Of a DNA stretch of 50,714 nt, positions 32,510 to 42,895 are shown piece by piece; the stretch's first letter is position 1; each line of letters opens with the position of its first letter. Position numbers and translations under genes: made by a program. The notes below the pieces were generated by a model, which searched no databases, was not told the DNA's origin, and worked only from the letters and a program-made list of their open reading frames with translations. Source of the stretch: a virus. The stretch covers positions 1 to 50,714 of IMG/VR virus record IMGVR_UViG_3300048041_000073; one strand, written 5' to 3'.

Positions 32510-32577
32510 TGGAAATGCTATTTCCACGACTGTGCTGCAAATCAACTTTAATATATAAAATTAAATAGCATTTCCAA
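32510..32577 (-). promoter_or_regulatory. Promoter of proQ-higA-lysis operon with two operator-like boxes
   Basis: Minus strand: TTGGAA (32572-32577), 16-base spacer, TATATT (32550-32555). The box GGAAATGCTATTT overlaps the -35 (32563-32575). An inverted copy lies at 32511-32525 as the perfect dyad GGAAAT-GCT-ATTTCC. The boxes thus form a 14-bp inverted repeat across the promoter, as expected for a dimeric repressor such as the HigA-like protein. Confidence 0.6.
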
Positions 32578-32647
32578 TCACAAACATATAGAAAAAAAAT
32601 TAAAAATCAATACTTTTTTTAAATAATTTGTAATCACATAAAACACT

Positions 32648-33763
32648 CTATTGATCTACTATTTTTATCTTGAAATAGCTCAAAACATCACGATTTGCAC
32701 CTCTAAACGTATCGGCATCTGTCATTTCATTTGCTTGGCCATTAATGACAATACCTTTACAAACAAAATGATAAGGGAAAGCAATTTCATAAACAAATCT
32801 ACCTGTATCTATTCGTTTGATAGGAAGATACTCAGGCTCAATACAGCCTCTAAAGGTTACACTTTTAGCGATTTGATCTAATATTTTATATTCCTCAGCC
32901 AATATAGAAGAATCATATTGAAATCCTTTAAAGACAGTACGAGGTACAATACGGTTTAATTCATCATTAACCGTTGATAGGGTTGATAAAACAGGCGGAT
33001 GTCTATACGTAACACTCGGTTTTGACAAAGTCTTTTCTCCTTTATTCCAAGAAATCTTCTTTTTTATCCAATGCCCCCATGTATACGTCCATTCTTTCGT
33101 CGTACGCAAGACAGAACGGCTTTTTGCATAGTGATACTTAAACTTTTGATACATCTCTTCAATTTGAACATTTGATAATCCCGCATCTATGGCTGACTTA
33201 ACCCATTTATCACTAATAGGCTTATCAATATTCAAGGCAACTGGCTTCTTAACAGATTTGGCTTTTTCCATCGTCGCATTGGCTGTTTTTTTCTTGGAAT
33301 CTGTTTTTGAAAAATTTAACGCGCTCTTGGTGACGTTTATAGATAATACATAAGTATTATAAGCAACCGAAGGTAAGTGACAAAATGTCCCAACGGCTTT
33401 GTCAAGAAAACGCCAGACATTTCCCCAGTTTATCTCGTATTTTACAGAGCTAGATTTGATGCGCATACAGGCATCTCTTTTAAAAGTTTTGGTTCTTGTA
33501 ATAAATCCTAATGCTTCTAATTTTGCCATTGATCTTGAAAAAGTACGGGCACAAAACATATTACTCATGGCATTGAGAAAATGCTTTCGTGTTATTATGA
33601 GAAATGGCTGTTCGCCCGTGAGACTTTTTAACTTTCGGAAAAAAGCCCAGACTGTTTGTCCAATTTGGGTGTGTAATTTTTCATCTATTTTTTGTTGTTT
33701 ATAAGATAGTCTATAATAAATATTAAATATTTTATAATCAGACATGGATTCCATGTTTAGCAT
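32648..33763 (-). CDS. Replication-initiator-like protein with winged helix and DnaT-like domain
   Basis: 371 residues. The first about 120 residues look like a winged helix-turn-helix (FLIITRKHFLNAMSNMFCAR, then TFSRSMAKLEALGFITRT). Residues about 195-250 resemble the DnaT-type single-strand binding domain seen in phage primosome proteins: AIDAGLSNVQIEEMYQKFKY followed by W-x-x-x-W-x-x-W (EWTYTWGHWIKKK). The C-terminal third is unknown. A GAGGAAA site precedes the first of three near ATGs. It probably loads host replication enzymes at an origin; origin location not proven. Confidence 0.6.
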   Translation of the reverse strand: MLNMESMSDYKIFNIYYRLSYKQQKIDEKLHTQIGQTVWAFFRKLKSLTGEQPFLIITRKHFLNAMSNMFCARTFSRSMAKLEALGFITRTKTFKRDACMRIKSSSVKYEINWGNVWRFLDKAVGTFCHLPSVAYNTYVLSINVTKSALNFSKTDSKKKTANATMEKAKSVKKPVALNIDKPISDKWVKSAIDAGLSNVQIEEMYQKFKYHYAKSRSVLRTTKEWTYTWGHWIKKKISWNKGEKTLSKPSVTYRHPPVLSTLSTVNDELNRIVPRTVFKGFQYDSSILAEEYKILDQIAKSVTFRGCIEPEYLPIKRIDTGRFVYEIAFPYHFVCKGIVINGQANEMTDADTFRGANRDVLSYFKIKIVDQ

Positions 33764-34011
33764 TACGGAGTTTCCTCAAAAAATAATTATAATAACAGGT
33801 GATTTTTTTTATTTACATTTTTACATCTAGTAGATATCCTTCCCATAAGATTTCCGTAAATTCAAGGGTCCCCTCATAACCCTTGAATCTTTCTAATAAG
33901 TTACTACCAACTAGTATATGCCGCAATTTTTTTATTTGCTTTTAAACAATATTTTTATGTTTACAAATGTAGGCTATTCCTGATAAAAGACGCGTTTTTA
34001 TGTTTTGAAAT
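33764..34011. other. Non-coding stretch with a hairpin and a TATAAT hexamer
   Basis: No convincing gene. It holds a 9-bp inverted repeat TTCAAGGGT / ACCCTTGAA (33861-33887) without a T run. A minus-strand TATAAT (33786-33791) lies just before the initiator-like gene. It may contain that gene's promoter or a replication element. Confidence 0.45.
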
Positions 34012-34118
34012 AAAAAAAATGAGAGTCCACTTCTTTAAGGTGAACTCTCATCAAAAACAATTTTAAGAAAAACATAAAATGACTTATGTTGAGCATCAAA
34101 TAATAAGAATTTTGACAC
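34012..34118 (-). ncRNA. Predicted orphan small RNA, about 107 bases
   Basis: A minus-strand transcript predicted from the promoter at 34125-34153 ends at a strong intrinsic terminator. Stem arms TGAGAGT / ACTCTCA with inner pairs extend to about 12 bp (34020-34050), followed by eight T. No ribosome site or convincing reading frame lies between. A strong 3' stem with U tail is the usual ligand of FinO/ProQ proteins, one of which is encoded 1.5 kb away. Confidence 0.5.
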
Positions 34119-34124
34119 AAACTA

Positions 34125-34153
34125 TTTATATCAAAATGGTGTCTTAGAATCAA
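34125..34153 (-). promoter_or_regulatory. Predicted promoter of the small RNA
   Basis: TTGATT (34148-34153), exactly 17 bases, TATAAA (34125-34130) on the minus strand. Nothing translated lies downstream on this strand before the terminator. Confidence 0.55.
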
Positions 34154-34173
34154 TTGCTTAAAAGGTATCGCGT

Positions 34174-34458
34174 GTGGCAGAAAAAAGAATTGTGACAGAA
34201 AAAAAAATCAAGATGCGTAAGGAATTGATCACAACACCTTATATCGTTCGGAATAATGTTAATCGAATAAATTTCGAGAATCTTTTAAAGAAACATGATA
34301 TAGAATCGTATATAAATAATGATATACAAGATATAAGTAAAATGTTCATGAAATTTACACATGTTCCTTCTAAAAAAAACGTTAAATTCTCATGTAATCA
34401 AAGTACTTCATATGAGTATATCTTAAATAGACTCAAATTATTTATAGAAAACATATAA
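34174..34458 (+). CDS. Small basic protein before the chaperonin gene
   Basis: 94 residues from GTG 34174, with AAAGG nine bases upstream. Lys/Asn/Ile-rich (EKKIKMRKELITTPYIVRNN). No GroES features, so not the partner of the next gene. Gap of 22 bases to the GroEL-like gene suggests co-transcription. Unknown function. Confidence 0.5.
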   Translation: MAEKRIVTEKKIKMRKELITTPYIVRNNVNRINFENLLKKHDIESYINNDIQDISKMFMKFTHVPSKKNVKFSCNQSTSYEYILNRLKLFIENI

Positions 34459-34480
34459 TATTTTTTACAAAGGAAAATAA

Positions 34481-36100
<1,620 letters not shown>

Positions 36101-36407
36101 CCGCAGAATATTGACACAATGATACGTTGTACCGTACCATAAAATTGTAGTAAATCTTATTTGATTTCCTTATTTCTTTTTGGTCGAGACAACGTATCAT
36201 TGTGTTTTATTCTTAGTCGTCTAAATTCAACTTACGTTTGTCCCGATCTTTTTATTAAATCATATTCCTATCGATGTATATAAAATTTTTAATTTCCTAT
36301 TTTTCTTTTATTTTCATTGTATCTGTACTAATCATGTTTCTAACAATTTTGAACGATACATAAGGAAATATTATGGTACTCCCTTTCGCAAAATACCCTT
36401 CAAAAGA
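36101..36407. other. Non-coding gap between convergent genes, with long inverted repeat
   Basis: About 307 bases, very AT-rich, no supported gene. A perfect 17-bp inverted repeat (ACACAATGATACGTTGT at 36114-36130 and its complement at 36189-36205) encloses 58 bases. The outer arm is followed by TTTT on the plus side. It may end the chaperonin transcript or be a protein-binding or replication element. Confidence 0.6.
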
Positions 36408-38168
36408 TTAGCTATTATATAAATCTAATAATTCTTCTGTAGATAAACTTTCTAAATCGTGAGGTTTTTGAGAGTTTATATACTGACGTGCAGCCACACC
36501 CATATCCCCTTGATGTGTATAATCAAGTAATCGATTCTTTTGTTCAGGCTTTTTAATTGTTCTTTTTAAAGCCTGATATCCTTTTTCAATCTGACTTGGG
36601 CTTTTTTTCATTTCTGAAGTTACATCAGAATAAATTTTCTTAGGAATTTTAACAAATTTAGGAAGTATTTCATTCCATGCATGGGATTTATTTTCAAGAG
36701 TTTTTAAAGAACGAACAAGTTGATTACTTTCATTTAATAAACTTTGCTGATGATTGGATAGGCCTCCAATAACCAGTTTTTGTGTCGTTGCAGGAAGTTC
36801 TGAAATATTTTTTTCAAATTCAATAGGGTCCCAAATATTTCCTTTTTTTCCTAATTCAAAAGCAATTCCTTTATGATATTTTTCTCGATGCTTACCTTTT
36901 AAATTCTCAGAAACAAAACGAGTAGGATTTGCATCAAGATGAAGATCTTTTATTGATTCATGTGCAGCTGCCGCTGGGGCGTGCTTGTGTGCTGTAATAG
37001 CATTAACATGAGGTACATTTTTTTCTTGATGAAGTTTATATTGTTTTTTTGCTGCTTTATGTAAACGTAAAGCACGTGGGCTTATTTTTTCATGAAATTT
37101 TTCAATATCATTTGTTAATTTTCCATATAAAGAACTTAATTCTTTTTCATCTTCACTACCGATAGTTTCCTTTTTAGATAAAAGATTACCTGTAAGACGT
37201 TTAATACGGTCAGCATCTTTAATTGGCGTTACAGCTCCATTCATAATATCATTATTACTTAGAACTTCATCAAATTGCTTGATTCTATCTTTCCCTTTAA
37301 CTCCTAATAATAAGCCAACTTGTTTACCAATAGGGGATTGTAAATATTGTTGTTTTAATGCTGGTGATCCAAGTTCATTATATTTATCTATAAAATGTTT
37401 GATAGTATCACTTGTTGGGATAAATCTATTTTCATTCGTATGATTTTCAGTATATTTATTTACTAAACTTTTAGACCTTCCAAATAATTTCTGAAAATTT
37501 TCTTGTGATCTTTTATTATAACCATGAGAAGCTTTTTGAGCTAATCTGCCCATTTGCTCATTCGTTACTTTAGATAAATCATGACTTCCTGCATGTTCTC
37601 CAATTTTTTCAATTGTTTTTTGTTTTATATAAGGATTAGATTTTATACGAGAAAGCGCACCTTTATTTTGTGCTAAACGTTCTAATGATTTTTTAGTTAA
37701 TAAAGATGTTGCGATGCCAGCCCCAATAGATGTAGCTGTATCTTCTGGAATTTTATTTTCAATAGCTTGAGATGTAACACCGCCTATACCACCCGCTATT
37801 CGTGTACGCCATGGTAATTTTCTACCAAGACTTGCATCTAATGCTCTTTCGGCAATTAATTGATTGGGTGTATTAGGTTTAATCTTATTTTTAGTTAATG
37901 TATCTATTGTTTGTTTAATTTGCTCTCCATGTCCAGGATGTTCTTGATAGGGGATCCCTGCCGCCCAATGGAGACCTCTCCCCACTAAGTGTGTAGGAAG
38001 ATTAACAAAATCAGAAAGATAGCCTGGAGCTGCTGCAAGAGCACGTGGGATAAACCCTGCATATTTAGCAGCAGTCTTAGCGTGATTTTTTGTAGAAGAA
38101 GATTTATTTTCTGCATTGTAAAGTTTTAGTAATTCTTCGGTAGACATATTTTCATAATTTTTATTCAT
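36408..38168 (-). CDS. Putative internal virion / ejection protein (586 residues)
   Basis: 586 residues, basic, largely helical. It begins near MSTEELLKLYN and ends LSTEELLDLYNS, the same ten-residue element at both ends; such E-E-L-L-x-L-Y elements occur in phage internal proteins. A Gly/Ala-rich stretch (about 125-160, IAGGIGGVTSQAIENK) could insert in membranes. Last gene of the late arm, following the 1068-residue protein by two bases. Position and composition fit a protein ejected with the DNA. No lytic domain seen. Confidence 0.6.
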   Translation of the reverse strand: MNKNYENMSTEELLKLYNAENKSSSTKNHAKTAAKYAGFIPRALAAAPGYLSDFVNLPTHLVGRGLHWAAGIPYQEHPGHGEQIKQTIDTLTKNKIKPNTPNQLIAERALDASLGRKLPWRTRIAGGIGGVTSQAIENKIPEDTATSIGAGIATSLLTKKSLERLAQNKGALSRIKSNPYIKQKTIEKIGEHAGSHDLSKVTNEQMGRLAQKASHGYNKRSQENFQKLFGRSKSLVNKYTENHTNENRFIPTSDTIKHFIDKYNELGSPALKQQYLQSPIGKQVGLLLGVKGKDRIKQFDEVLSNNDIMNGAVTPIKDADRIKRLTGNLLSKKETIGSEDEKELSSLYGKLTNDIEKFHEKISPRALRLHKAAKKQYKLHQEKNVPHVNAITAHKHAPAAAAHESIKDLHLDANPTRFVSENLKGKHREKYHKGIAFELGKKGNIWDPIEFEKNISELPATTQKLVIGGLSNHQQSLLNESNQLVRSLKTLENKSHAWNEILPKFVKIPKKIYSDVTSEMKKSPSQIEKGYQALKRTIKKPEQKNRLLDYTHQGDMGVAARQYINSQKPHDLESLSTEELLDLYNS

Positions 38169-38170
38169 TC

Positions 38171-41100
38171 TTAAAGAACTCCACGTTTTTTAAGAATTTC
38201 AGCAATCATAGCTTTTTTCCCTGGATTAATTGTTTTACTCGTTTCATCATCCATTGCTATTTTTTTTGCATTATAATCAATACGTTTTTGTTCACATTTT
38301 TTAATAAAATCTTCTTTGTCAGCAATTGCTTGTTTTATCTGATTATTAGATGCACCATAAATTTTATTTGAATTAATAATAGAATCAAAATGTGAAATTG
38401 CACTTAATTCCTCATCTGATAAACGTCCAATATTATGTTTACGACTATATTTTAATTGTGCTTTTGCATCGGTCTCATTTTGAACTGCCATTCTTGTTCT
38501 TCCACTTGCACGCCCTTCGTTAAATCTTGAACGTAATGCATCTTTCGCTGTAATAACTTGAGTGAATTTTCCAGGCGCATCAGTTAAAGCTTCCGCACTT
38601 TCAGCTACAAATGGTGAAACAATATGATGTAATCCAAAATCTTTCCATTTTTCCGCTCTTGCAGCGGCAGGTCCTGAATCAATCGTATATGCAGGGTCCA
38701 TTGCACCTAATATTGCATTACCATATTCTTTTGTAACATTTAAATCTTTATTTAATTCTTCAAGTTTTTTAATATTTTTAGGATCATTTGTTTTAGGTAA
38801 ATCATCTGGGTCTTCTAATGTTTCGCCATACATACCAAAACCACCCTTAAGTTTATTGGCCTGAGCATTATATAACTCATTTTTAGCAGCCCAATGTGCA
38901 GCTTCATTCTGTGCTCGTGCGGAATGAATACCTAATTCAGAACGTTTTAATCCTAACTCTTCTTCTTTATGTTTTTCACCCGTCAACATACCTGTAAGAT
39001 CTGTTCTATTTTTATCTCTCTCAGCCTTTTCTTTCCGTTTTTCTTTTGCTGCTTCTTTTCTAAGTGCAGCTTGTGCTTCAAGGTCTTGCATAGCCGCTGT
39101 ATAGCTTTGCCCAGTTTTGCCAAGCCAACTGTTACCCCCAGCACCAGCAGCCCCAGCCATCGCTGCACGTACCCATCCTGAAAGTTCAGATGGTTGTTTC
39201 TCAACTTCTTCAACTGGTTCATCAAACATTTTTTCTCTAAATTCACGACTCTTTCGTGTTAATTCATCCTCAGCAACAACTTGCCTTGCTTGATTAATGC
39301 CTGATGTAATCGGACTTGCAGCAGGTTTGGGTGCTACACGTTTCGGAGTTAGTGTTGCGTTTGCATACATTGAGCTGGGAGCAGTTTGTGGTTGCGTCTC
39401 TAAATCAACCATTCCTCCACTTGCATAACGTTGTTTTTTATTCGCTTGAGCCTTTAGTAATCCGATTCGTGCATCATTTGTAATATAACGATTTAGCTCA
39501 TAAAGTGGCGATGTTCCTTGAATCACAGCATCATTAATCGCCATTTGTTCGGGGTCAATCGTACCACCCTCAGCTTTATTAACGCGTCCACCTGTCTTTT
39601 TTGTAACATTAGGAGGGGAAAAAGCATGTGCTGAGATTCCCCCAAAAGCACCTGCTAAATCTCGTTTCCAATTTCCTCTTTTATCTTCTACAGGTGCCTC
39701 AGATAAAACACCACCTGTTGTATTCCCTGTTGATAAGTTTCCTAAAAATTCAGCTGCTTTTAACGGATGTTTTTCTGCCTTTTCAAATTGAGAATATTTC
39801 CAATCTGCATCTTTTTGTTTTTGAGTTTGAAGCTCTTCACCAATAGAAGCAACATTTTGAGCATGCGTTGCACGTGCCGCTTGATGACGTTGCCGTGTAT
39901 CCTCTAAACCTTGTGTCGCTTCTAAATCTGAGGTTAGATCATCACGAGACAGTTTGCCTGCCAAACCAGCAGCAGCAATGTTAGCTTGCTGATTATAAGA
40001 TGTGGCACCAATACTCGCCGCTCTATTCTGTGCCCGTTGCCCTATAATAGATTCATTAACGCCACGAATAACCTTTTCGCCCGCTTCACCAATTTCTTTT
40101 GCGACTTGTCCATGCCCCTTAACTCCAGGAGTTAAATATTTTGACATAATTTTAGGAGCCATTTTTTCGTCCCAAGCACGCAATCCTTGATCATACAAAC
40201 TCTTCTCATGGGCAGTTTCAATATCACCAAATAAGTCTTTATGTTGCTTAGCAAAGTCAGCCGATGCCTTGGAAAGGTAAGGTTGAGCAGCTTTTGATGC
40301 TTTATCTCCTCCGCGCCATTTACCTAAATTACTTTCAATATCTGCAATCTGACGTTTACGTTCAAGTCTCTCAGGGTCTAACTCTTTTTTTAATCTATGA
40401 GATTCTAATTGTTCTGCTTGAAGAGGAACATTTTTTTCGCCTTGATACTGTTTTAAACCATGTGTTAAATGACGTGCCCCTACCTGTGCTGCAATTAATC
40501 CTGCATCTTCAGCCCATCTGGACTTATCTGCCGTCATCCCTGCCTCAAGAGGCTCAGTTGTTTTTAATCTAAACTGTTGTTCTTCTGCTTTTGTTGCTTT
40601 TCGAACAAATCCCGCTTCCAATTCTTTTAAATGTTGAGTTTTAATATTCGATTGAACATCAGTAGGAAGGATAAATTTTCCGCTAATATTAGCTTTTGTT
40701 TTTGCTAAAATAGTGTCTGCGTCTTCAGGAGAATAATGGTTTGCCTCAAGATACGCCTTGGCATCTGCAATATCATTAAAAGGATGATTTGGCTCCGATC
40801 TTCCTATATGTGCCATAACAATAGGTTTAATACTGTCAAAATTTTGAGCAACTTCACTAATAACGGAAGGATGTACATCTTCAGCTTTTAAATTAGCAAG
40901 AATCTCTTCTTTTGTTAAAAGTGGATTTTCTGTTAATTCTTTACGTAGATATGCATAAGCACGTGTTGGAGCATGACCACTACTAGGTATATATGGAGGA
41001 GGAGCGGGCCAATCTGTAAAAGCTGGGGCTGGAGCATGACCACGACTAAATATATATGAAGGAGGAGCGGGCGCTGGAGCAGCTGAGGGAGCGGGGCCAC

Positions 41101-41377
41101 CTCCTCCACTACTAGTCCGTAATTTTTCAAGTCTACTAACAGCTTCGGCGGGTTGAAATGACTTAGGCGCTGTTCCCATCCCAATCTTAGCTTCACGTTC
41201 TTTCGCATCATGATCGGCAATTATCGCTCTTGCTTCAGCTTGTAATCGTGCTAACAATTCTGGATTTGTATTGACTCTTCTGTGTGCAAAACTATTACCA
41301 ATATGAACCGCCCCGTTAGAAAAAACGGATAAATTTCCAGCTAGAACCTCCCGCGCTTGTTCTAATGTTAAAGCCAT
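38171..41377 (-). CDS. Large putative internal virion protein (1068 residues)
   Basis: Largest intact gene. Helical, charged, Ala-rich, with a Pro-rich segment near residues 95-140 holding two copies of a P-P-x-Y-I-x-x-x-G-H-A-P unit. Around residues 600-660 are the phage elements KKTGGRVNKAEGG and RYASGGMVD. The C-terminus has helices and ends KKAMIAEILKKRGVL. No lysozyme or transglycosylase motif found by eye. Large helical proteins at this place in podovirus late operons form the internal core or ejection tube. Follows the 404-residue gene without a gap. Confidence 0.65.
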   Translation of the reverse strand: MALTLEQAREVLAGNLSVFSNGAVHIGNSFAHRRVNTNPELLARLQAEARAIIADHDAKEREAKIGMGTAPKSFQPAEAVSRLEKLRTSSGGGGPAPSAAPAPAPPSYIFSRGHAPAPAFTDWPAPPPYIPSSGHAPTRAYAYLRKELTENPLLTKEEILANLKAEDVHPSVISEVAQNFDSIKPIVMAHIGRSEPNHPFNDIADAKAYLEANHYSPEDADTILAKTKANISGKFILPTDVQSNIKTQHLKELEAGFVRKATKAEEQQFRLKTTEPLEAGMTADKSRWAEDAGLIAAQVGARHLTHGLKQYQGEKNVPLQAEQLESHRLKKELDPERLERKRQIADIESNLGKWRGGDKASKAAQPYLSKASADFAKQHKDLFGDIETAHEKSLYDQGLRAWDEKMAPKIMSKYLTPGVKGHGQVAKEIGEAGEKVIRGVNESIIGQRAQNRAASIGATSYNQQANIAAAGLAGKLSRDDLTSDLEATQGLEDTRQRHQAARATHAQNVASIGEELQTQKQKDADWKYSQFEKAEKHPLKAAEFLGNLSTGNTTGGVLSEAPVEDKRGNWKRDLAGAFGGISAHAFSPPNVTKKTGGRVNKAEGGTIDPEQMAINDAVIQGTSPLYELNRYITNDARIGLLKAQANKKQRYASGGMVDLETQPQTAPSSMYANATLTPKRVAPKPAASPITSGINQARQVVAEDELTRKSREFREKMFDEPVEEVEKQPSELSGWVRAAMAGAAGAGGNSWLGKTGQSYTAAMQDLEAQAALRKEAAKEKRKEKAERDKNRTDLTGMLTGEKHKEEELGLKRSELGIHSARAQNEAAHWAAKNELYNAQANKLKGGFGMYGETLEDPDDLPKTNDPKNIKKLEELNKDLNVTKEYGNAILGAMDPAYTIDSGPAAARAEKWKDFGLHHIVSPFVAESAEALTDAPGKFTQVITAKDALRSRFNEGRASGRTRMAVQNETDAKAQLKYSRKHNIGRLSDEELSAISHFDSIINSNKIYGASNNQIKQAIADKEDFIKKCEQKRIDYNAKKIAMDDETSKTINPGKKAMIAEILKKRGVL

Positions 41378-42592
41378 TTAAACCTCCAAACCATGTTTAT
41401 GAGCAGCTCTTTTGTACAAATGAAGAATATCGGGAGCTGCGGGCGGTAAGGCTTTACCTTTTGATATTTTCAAAACTCTGAGGTCTTCTGTTAATTCTCG
41501 TAGTATTTTAGAACCTAAATTATTAGACCCGTGACCTAACGCTGCAACCGCTTGAGGTGCTAATGCATATTCATCATTAGCCACAGCGCAAGGGATTTTT
41601 CTTAGTTTTTTAGGATGTAATTCTACTGTGATTCTTTCTTTAATTTCGGGAACCTTTTTCATTTTATCAGCAGCTAATGCCTTAAGGCGTTCTATTTCTT
41701 TATGCCCAGCATCACTGGAACCGTTCCCGAAATTACTAACCGTATGTGCATCAAATATCCATGTTTTTTCTGGAATATCTTTGTTAATTAAATCTTCTTG
41801 ACCGTGGCCAGGACCTTTAAGAGGATTGCCTAGAACAATACCGCCCTTTTTAAATCTACCTGGTTTTTGAATACCATGTTGTACATGACGAGACATAGTT
41901 GGCATATTTATTGGTCCCATATGGTCTAAACCGCCTTGATTCCAACGCTTTCTATTTTGCGCATTTCTAAATTCTTGTTCTCGTTTTTTCTGCTCGTATC
42001 TATCCTGGTCCTCTTCATCAGCTTGCATACCGAAAAAAGCACTTAATCCAAGTGCCCCCAATCCAATTAAATCACCGGAAAAATGATGCTCTTTCTGGGG
42101 TAATGCTGCATTCATTGTTGTTGCTACACCCTCAAAGACATTATCGAAGAAAGCAAATTCCTGAAGTCCAAATTTTGTTTCTTTTTTCTTTGTCCCCTGA
42201 ATATCATCAAGAAACTTAACGACATCAAGAGGCATCATAACCAGATGTTTGTCATTGCCTTCACCAGCCTTAGCCATCCGCATAACACTTGCTTCATGAT
42301 CTGAGGGAATAGGGGGGACTTTTTGTTTTTCAATTTGAGATTTACTCATATTATAAACTTTATCAAGTTCAGGTGGCAAAGGCGTACCTGTTTTAACTGT
42401 ATGTAAAACGCCTTTAAAGATTTTCTTTACTTTTGGAGAATTAACAACGGCACTTAATCCACGATAATCACGAAGGTCTGTATCAGGGTCTACTAACTGA
42501 TCGCTTCCTGTAGATAGTTTCTGAAGAAAATCCATGTACTTTAATTCTTTTGCAGAAACATGAACGGGTATTAAGGTTTGCTTTGCTGACAT
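41378..42592 (-). CDS. Virion protein with two copies of a phage Asp-Glu-Tyr/Gly-Ser motif
   Basis: 404 residues. Residues about 255-310 contain KKGGIVLGNPLKGPGHGQED and then EKTWIFDAHTVSNFGNGSSD. Residues about 335-365 repeat the second element as NDEYALAPQAVAALGHGSNN. This is the widespread phage pattern of a GG-x-V lead followed by E-x-V-x-x-A-x-x-V-x-x-L-G-x-G-S. An acidic, Arg-rich coiled stretch lies before. Probably an internal or tail-core protein working with the next two genes. No enzyme motif. Confidence 0.65.
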   Translation of the reverse strand: MSAKQTLIPVHVSAKELKYMDFLQKLSTGSDQLVDPDTDLRDYRGLSAVVNSPKVKKIFKGVLHTVKTGTPLPPELDKVYNMSKSQIEKQKVPPIPSDHEASVMRMAKAGEGNDKHLVMMPLDVVKFLDDIQGTKKKETKFGLQEFAFFDNVFEGVATTMNAALPQKEHHFSGDLIGLGALGLSAFFGMQADEEDQDRYEQKKREQEFRNAQNRKRWNQGGLDHMGPINMPTMSRHVQHGIQKPGRFKKGGIVLGNPLKGPGHGQEDLINKDIPEKTWIFDAHTVSNFGNGSSDAGHKEIERLKALAADKMKKVPEIKERITVELHPKKLRKIPCAVANDEYALAPQAVAALGHGSNNLGSKILRELTEDLRVLKISKGKALPPAAPDILHLYKRAAHKHGLEV

Positions 42593-42646
42593 TTTATTAA
42601 CTCACGAAATGAAAAGTCTTATCTCTTCTATTATTATACCGTATGT

Positions 42647-42895
42647 TTATTTTAAATTATAATTTTTAATAAACAACCATGCCCATTTTTCCCAGTCCTC
42701 ATCTTTCGGAAACATACGTTTATTCGGAGTTGGCAAGTAGCTCAATCCATTTATCGAAAGAAGCAAATTAGCCCATTCTCTCCATTTTGATAAATCGTGG
42801 GGAGGTGTTGGAACACTCAAGTTGACCAAGCTTCTTTTGAGACTATTGCCCCAATGAAATAAACTAACTCTAACGGGGAGAACTAAGAAACTCAT
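42647..42895 (-). CDS. Small Trp-rich phage protein
   Basis: 82 residues, with paired W-x-x-W elements (DLSKWREWANLLL and DEDWEKWAWLFI). This P-x-x-x-D-W-x-x-W-A pattern is common in small proteins beside phage tail-stabilisation genes. The ATG overlaps the stop of the upstream gene by four bases. Function unknown. Confidence 0.65.
   Translation of the reverse strand: MSFLVLPVRVSLFHWGNSLKRSLVNLSVPTPPHDLSKWREWANLLLSINGLSYLPTPNKRMFPKDEDWEKWAWLFIKNYNLK

Noticed and set aside
34010-34105. 32-codon frame across the predicted small RNA and its terminator
   Set aside because: No ribosome site and it reads through the terminator stem and T run.
34112-34140. Perfect TTGACA on the plus strand before the chaperonin unit
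   Set aside because: No acceptable -10 element at 15-19 bases, so I did not call a promoter.
34174-34458. GroES partner directly before the GroEL-like gene
   Set aside because: The 94-residue product lacks co-chaperonin strands and loop; the better candidate is at 10342-10953.
36373-36411. 12-codon frame with a fine AAGGAA site after the chaperonin
   Set aside because: Too short to support as a gene and it overlaps the end of the convergent late gene.
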